DNA of 64,000 bases. Origin: Nitrospirillum iridis. GTDB lineage: Bacteria > Pseudomonadota > Alphaproteobacteria > Azospirillales > Azospirillaceae. The stretch spans positions 219,007 to 283,006 of the forward strand of contig NZ_JACIIZ010000010.1 in assembly GCF_014205765.1 (NCBI RefSeq). Reading direction: 5' to 3'. Both the position numbers and the translations under genes were made by a program. Positions 62,001 through 64,000 of this stretch are shown piece by piece. Below the pieces are notes generated by a model, which was not told the DNA's origin, searched no databases, and saw only the letters and a list, made by a program, of their open reading frames with translations. Positions within the stretch are counted from its first letter, which is position 1. Each line of letters opens with the position of its first letter.

Positions 62001-62200
62001 GACGGGGGGGGCCGCTCGCGAGGACCCGTCCCGAAGGTGGTACCCACCTCGTCGAGACGAAAGAGGATGCGCGCCTCGAGCGGGATCGGCGAGACCGGCC
62101 GATCAAGGCGGAAAGAAGGCGGCGGATCCATCCGCTGCAGAGCATCAAGGTCGCCGGCGCCGACTGTCCGGAAGCCGCTGATCCCCGCCGACGCGTTCAT
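59058..62200 (-). CDS. HerA/FtsK-like ATPase, reading frame broken at poly-C tracts
   Basis: About 1047 residues if joined. The N-terminal piece starts at ATG 62200 (MNASAGISGFRTVGAGDLDA) and runs in one frame to the G11 (61976-61986) and G8 (62004-62011) tracts; the rest continues in another frame to 59058. One extra C in a tract (or two fewer) restores the frame. Walker A is GVTGSGKTNTMMQLL (61021-61043), Walker B HLLVIEEAHRL (about 60303-60345), followed by GLAVVDQVPTKLAPDVIKNT; this is the HerA/VirB4-type hexameric ATPase core. The C-terminal third has Cys pairs (CRPCLVRH, CTACVVV). Its ATG overlaps the stop of the zinc-ribbon gene (ATGA). Role unknown; cargo loading or translocation is inferred. 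Confidence 0.72.
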
Positions 62201-63270
62201 GTCCCCACCGAAAGCGTGATGCGTCTGGGCTGATGGATGATGCCGGTGGCGAACCTTCCATGGAGTTCGACCTGATCACCGCGACGCAAATCAGTGACCA
62301 GTTCGCGCTGCGGTGCCGCCGCCGCGATCCAGTCCTGCACCTTCCCATCCTGTCCCGCCAGGCCAAGGCGGAAACTGATCCACTCGGTCGGTTGCGACGT
62401 GCCACGCGAAAAGGCGAACACGCCCTCCACCGTGCCTGTCGGATTTTGGTAGCGCCGCCTGGTCCAACTCTCGCCGAAGTTAGCTGTGATTTGCCTAACC
62501 GCCCTCTTCAGGGTGCCACGACGCCACCAGTGCCGGGCGAGAAGGAAAGCGGCCACAAGGCAGGCGATGCCCCCGCCCCAGTGCAGCAGGTTGAACAGAT
62601 ATCGGTATTGTTGCTGCAGATCCTGTTCGAGGAGCGGGGTGGTGAAGGACCACGAATAGTAGCCCCCGATCACGGCGAGCCATGCGGAAATGATGGCGCG
62701 CCAGCGCCAGCCTGCCGGCATCATGGTGAAACGGCCGGCGTGATTGAGAATAGCCGGATCCTCGAACAATCCCTCCCGAGCGGGGCGACCAATCAGGGTG
62801 ACGAGATCGCCGTCCTGAACAAATAGAAAGGTCCGGTCGATATTGACCTGAACGGGGATTTGGAGCGACCGGCCAGCGTCTTGCACGATGAGGCGGAAGC
62901 GGATGTCGTGCGTGAAGGTATCGATCGTATGCGTCGCCACCACATGCCCCGGTTCGCCGTAGACGCTCTGGGTCTCAGTGTGCTTTTCAATGTTGCGCTC
63001 CGCGACCGTGACCACGCCGGTATAGACCTTGAGACCGCCGAGCAGCCGGCCGGGTGCCGAGCGCTGCCCGTGAACGGACGAGGACAGGATTTCAGGCGCC
63101 GCGGCGCCACCGATGGTCTTCGCCGTGTTTTCCACGGCACCCGCGGCGGGGCTCTTCCCAGGCGCCAGGCCGCTCTGCGTCGCCGAAGCCGTCCCGCAAT
63201 TGCCGCAGAACACGGATTCTCCGGGATTGACCGCTCCGCACAGCGCACACTGCCAGTTAGTCGCCGACAT
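62197..63270 (-). CDS. Zinc-ribbon membrane protein
   Basis: 357 residues from ATG 63270 (MSATNWQCALCGAVN). CALCG and CGNCG form an N-terminal zinc ribbon. A low-complexity linker is followed by a beta-rich domain (KVYTGVVTVAERNIEKHTET, FRLIVQDAGRSLQIPVQVNI), two hydrophobic segments (AIISAWLAVIGGYYSWSF and GGGIACLVAAFLLARHWW) and a C-terminal beta domain (GDQVELHGRFATGII). It overlaps the ATPase start by 4 nt, so they are co-expressed and probably act together at the inner membrane. No family name recognised. Confidence 0.7.
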   Translation of the reverse strand: MSATNWQCALCGAVNPGESVFCGNCGTASATQSGLAPGKSPAAGAVENTAKTIGGAAAPEILSSSVHGQRSAPGRLLGGLKVYTGVVTVAERNIEKHTETQSVYGEPGHVVATHTIDTFTHDIRFRLIVQDAGRSLQIPVQVNIDRTFLFVQDGDLVTLIGRPAREGLFEDPAILNHAGRFTMMPAGWRWRAIISAWLAVIGGYYSWSFTTPLLEQDLQQQYRYLFNLLHWGGGIACLVAAFLLARHWWRRGTLKRAVRQITANFGESWTRRRYQNPTGTVEGVFAFSRGTSQPTEWISFRLGLAGQDGKVQDWIAAAAPQRELVTDLRRGDQVELHGRFATGIIHQPRRITLSVGT

Positions 63271-63473
63271 ACTGCCCCCTCCCAAATATACATTCGGGGT
63301 ATGCAATTCGTGACCATTGAGAAGCCGATAAAGCATCTAGCCACAAATAGCATGTTGGTAAAACAGAAATCTTCTGGCGTAATCATTACTGGTGTTTCGT
63401 GCGGGCTACTCTTCCATCCTGATCTTGAGTGCTGGCAACTTTACGCAAAAATCTTTGATGAAATTGTAGGCAA
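63271..63473. other. Divergent intergenic region
   Basis: 203-nt AT-richer gap between the zinc-ribbon gene (minus) and the small membrane protein gene (plus). It should hold the promoter for the minus-strand zinc-ribbon/ATPase/toxin run. No sigma-54 or clear operator motif seen. Confidence 0.4.
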
Positions 63474-63677
63474 ATGGAAGTATTCGAGAAATTCATCGAG
63501 ATCGTCATAGATCACCTGATGGAACACTTTCGCATTTTCGGCATGGATAAGATCAGCGAGGTCATTGGCGACTTTCTCGCCGAACACCCTCCTCTGCTGG
63601 CAATCGTGGCAGGTGCGGGCGCTGCCCTAGCGCTTTGGGAGATCGCGACTGCGCTACGCAAGAAGTTTCGCCGGTGA
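63474..63677 (+). CDS. Small single-span membrane protein
   Basis: 67 residues. An amphipathic start (MEVFEKFIEIVIDHLMEHF) is followed by one hydrophobic segment (PPLLAIVAGAGAALALWEIA) and a basic tail (LRKKFRR), so cytoplasmic C-terminus is likely. TAGG lies just upstream. Size and layout resemble small holin-like or accessory membrane proteins, but no family is recognised. It is divergent from the zinc-ribbon gene. Confidence 0.5.
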   Translation: MEVFEKFIEIVIDHLMEHFRIFGMDKISEVIGDFLAEHPPLLAIVAGAGAALALWEIATALRKKFRR

Positions 63678-63952
63678 GGCTGCCAGAATGGCCCCCAGGT
63701 TCAGTCGGAGATTAGGTTGGTGTGGCGTGTTGATCGGCCGCCCGCATCAGCCTGCTCAAGGGTGATATGGATACGACCGAGATGCCGTTAGATATTTATA
63801 GCAGGGGACTGATCCGCTAACGGCAGTTGAGGCCAGCTCTCATAAGCGAATGAACCACAAACGGCCCTGCTCGGACATCACCTGCGAATCCGGTGGTCTT
63901 GCCATTGGACTTGCCCTGGAAAAGTGGAGAGCCATCACCCTAAAATTTGGGA

Positions 63953-64000
63953 ATGATGGAGGTGAAGATGGCGCGGGCGAAGCGGTCGCAGATCACGGGG
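63953..64000 (+). CDS. Possible start of a gene cut by the window end
   Basis: An open frame from ATG 63953 (alternatives 63956 or 63968, the last preceded by GGAGGTGAAG) reads MARAKRSQITG to the edge. The strong ribosome-binding site and basic start could be a transposase or DNA-binding protein; too short to identify. The 275 nt before it hold nothing recognisable. Confidence 0.3.
   Translation, partial: MMEVKMARAKRSQITG

Overview
High-GC window of about 64 kb with the look of an alphaproteobacterium of the Azospirillum/Rhodospirillales or sphingomonad kind. The reasons are codon use, TonB receptor style and oxidative sugar-acid pathways; no rRNA or marker gene fixes the taxon. It holds two large unrelated blocks joined by a scarred stretch.

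Region 1 (about 0.2-21.5 kb, plus the TonB receptor at 24.9-27.6 kb) is a carbohydrate cluster best read as oxidative, non-phosphorylating use of L-fucose or a close relative. Two GH141-like beta-helix proteins (candidate alpha-L-fucosidases), a TonB receptor and an MFS transporter would release and import the sugar. The following steps are then present: mutarotase (10578), aldo-keto reductase dehydrogenase (18214), lactonase (14492), enolase-superfamily dehydratase (15352), SDR 2-keto-3-deoxy-fuconate dehydrogenase (19444), FAH-family diketo-acid hydrolase (17357) and L-lactate dehydrogenase LldD (20372). A FadR-type GntR regulator (16560) sits in the middle. A shared 15-bp inverted repeat lies before three of the transcription units and, weakly, before the TonB receptor. 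A second minus-strand operon (237-10419) adds a XylX-like dehydratase, hydroxyacid dehydrogenase, glycerate kinase, CoA-transferase, enoyl-CoA hydratase and a solute-binding-protein-like protein without a signal peptide.

Region 2 (21.5-29 kb) is accessory and scarred. It has a lower-GC HNH-like/Gly-rich/DUF6941-like fusion gene flanked by lldD and a decayed lldD 3' end, an ArsR/SDR pair, four copies of an intergenic repeat family, a truncated DsrE gene beside a transposase remnant, and an AT-rich spacer.

Region 3 (29-63.7 kb) is an extracellular contractile injection system (eCIS, PVC/Afp-like). A sigma-54 activator with a degenerate receiver domain precedes a near-consensus -24/-12 promoter and an upstream palindrome. 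The operon then runs: winged-helix-like small protein, DUF4255 terminator, sheath, tube, Zn-ribbon chaperone, DUF6760, three tape-measure-like hydrophobic proteins, Pvc7-like tube/adaptor, LysM, hub, OB-fold spike, a proline-rich repeat protein where a PAAR tip is expected, gp25, baseplate J, a gp7-like protein carrying a beta-propeller, and fibre-like proteins (DUF6519/IPT, vWA). No capsid, portal, terminase or lysis genes are seen. On the opposite strand are a candidate toxin with a C-terminal deaminase-like domain, a HerA/FtsK-like ATPase broken by a frameshift at poly-C tracts, and a zinc-ribbon membrane protein. The ATPase-end/toxin-start junction is tandemly duplicated. These look like cargo plus a possible loading module.
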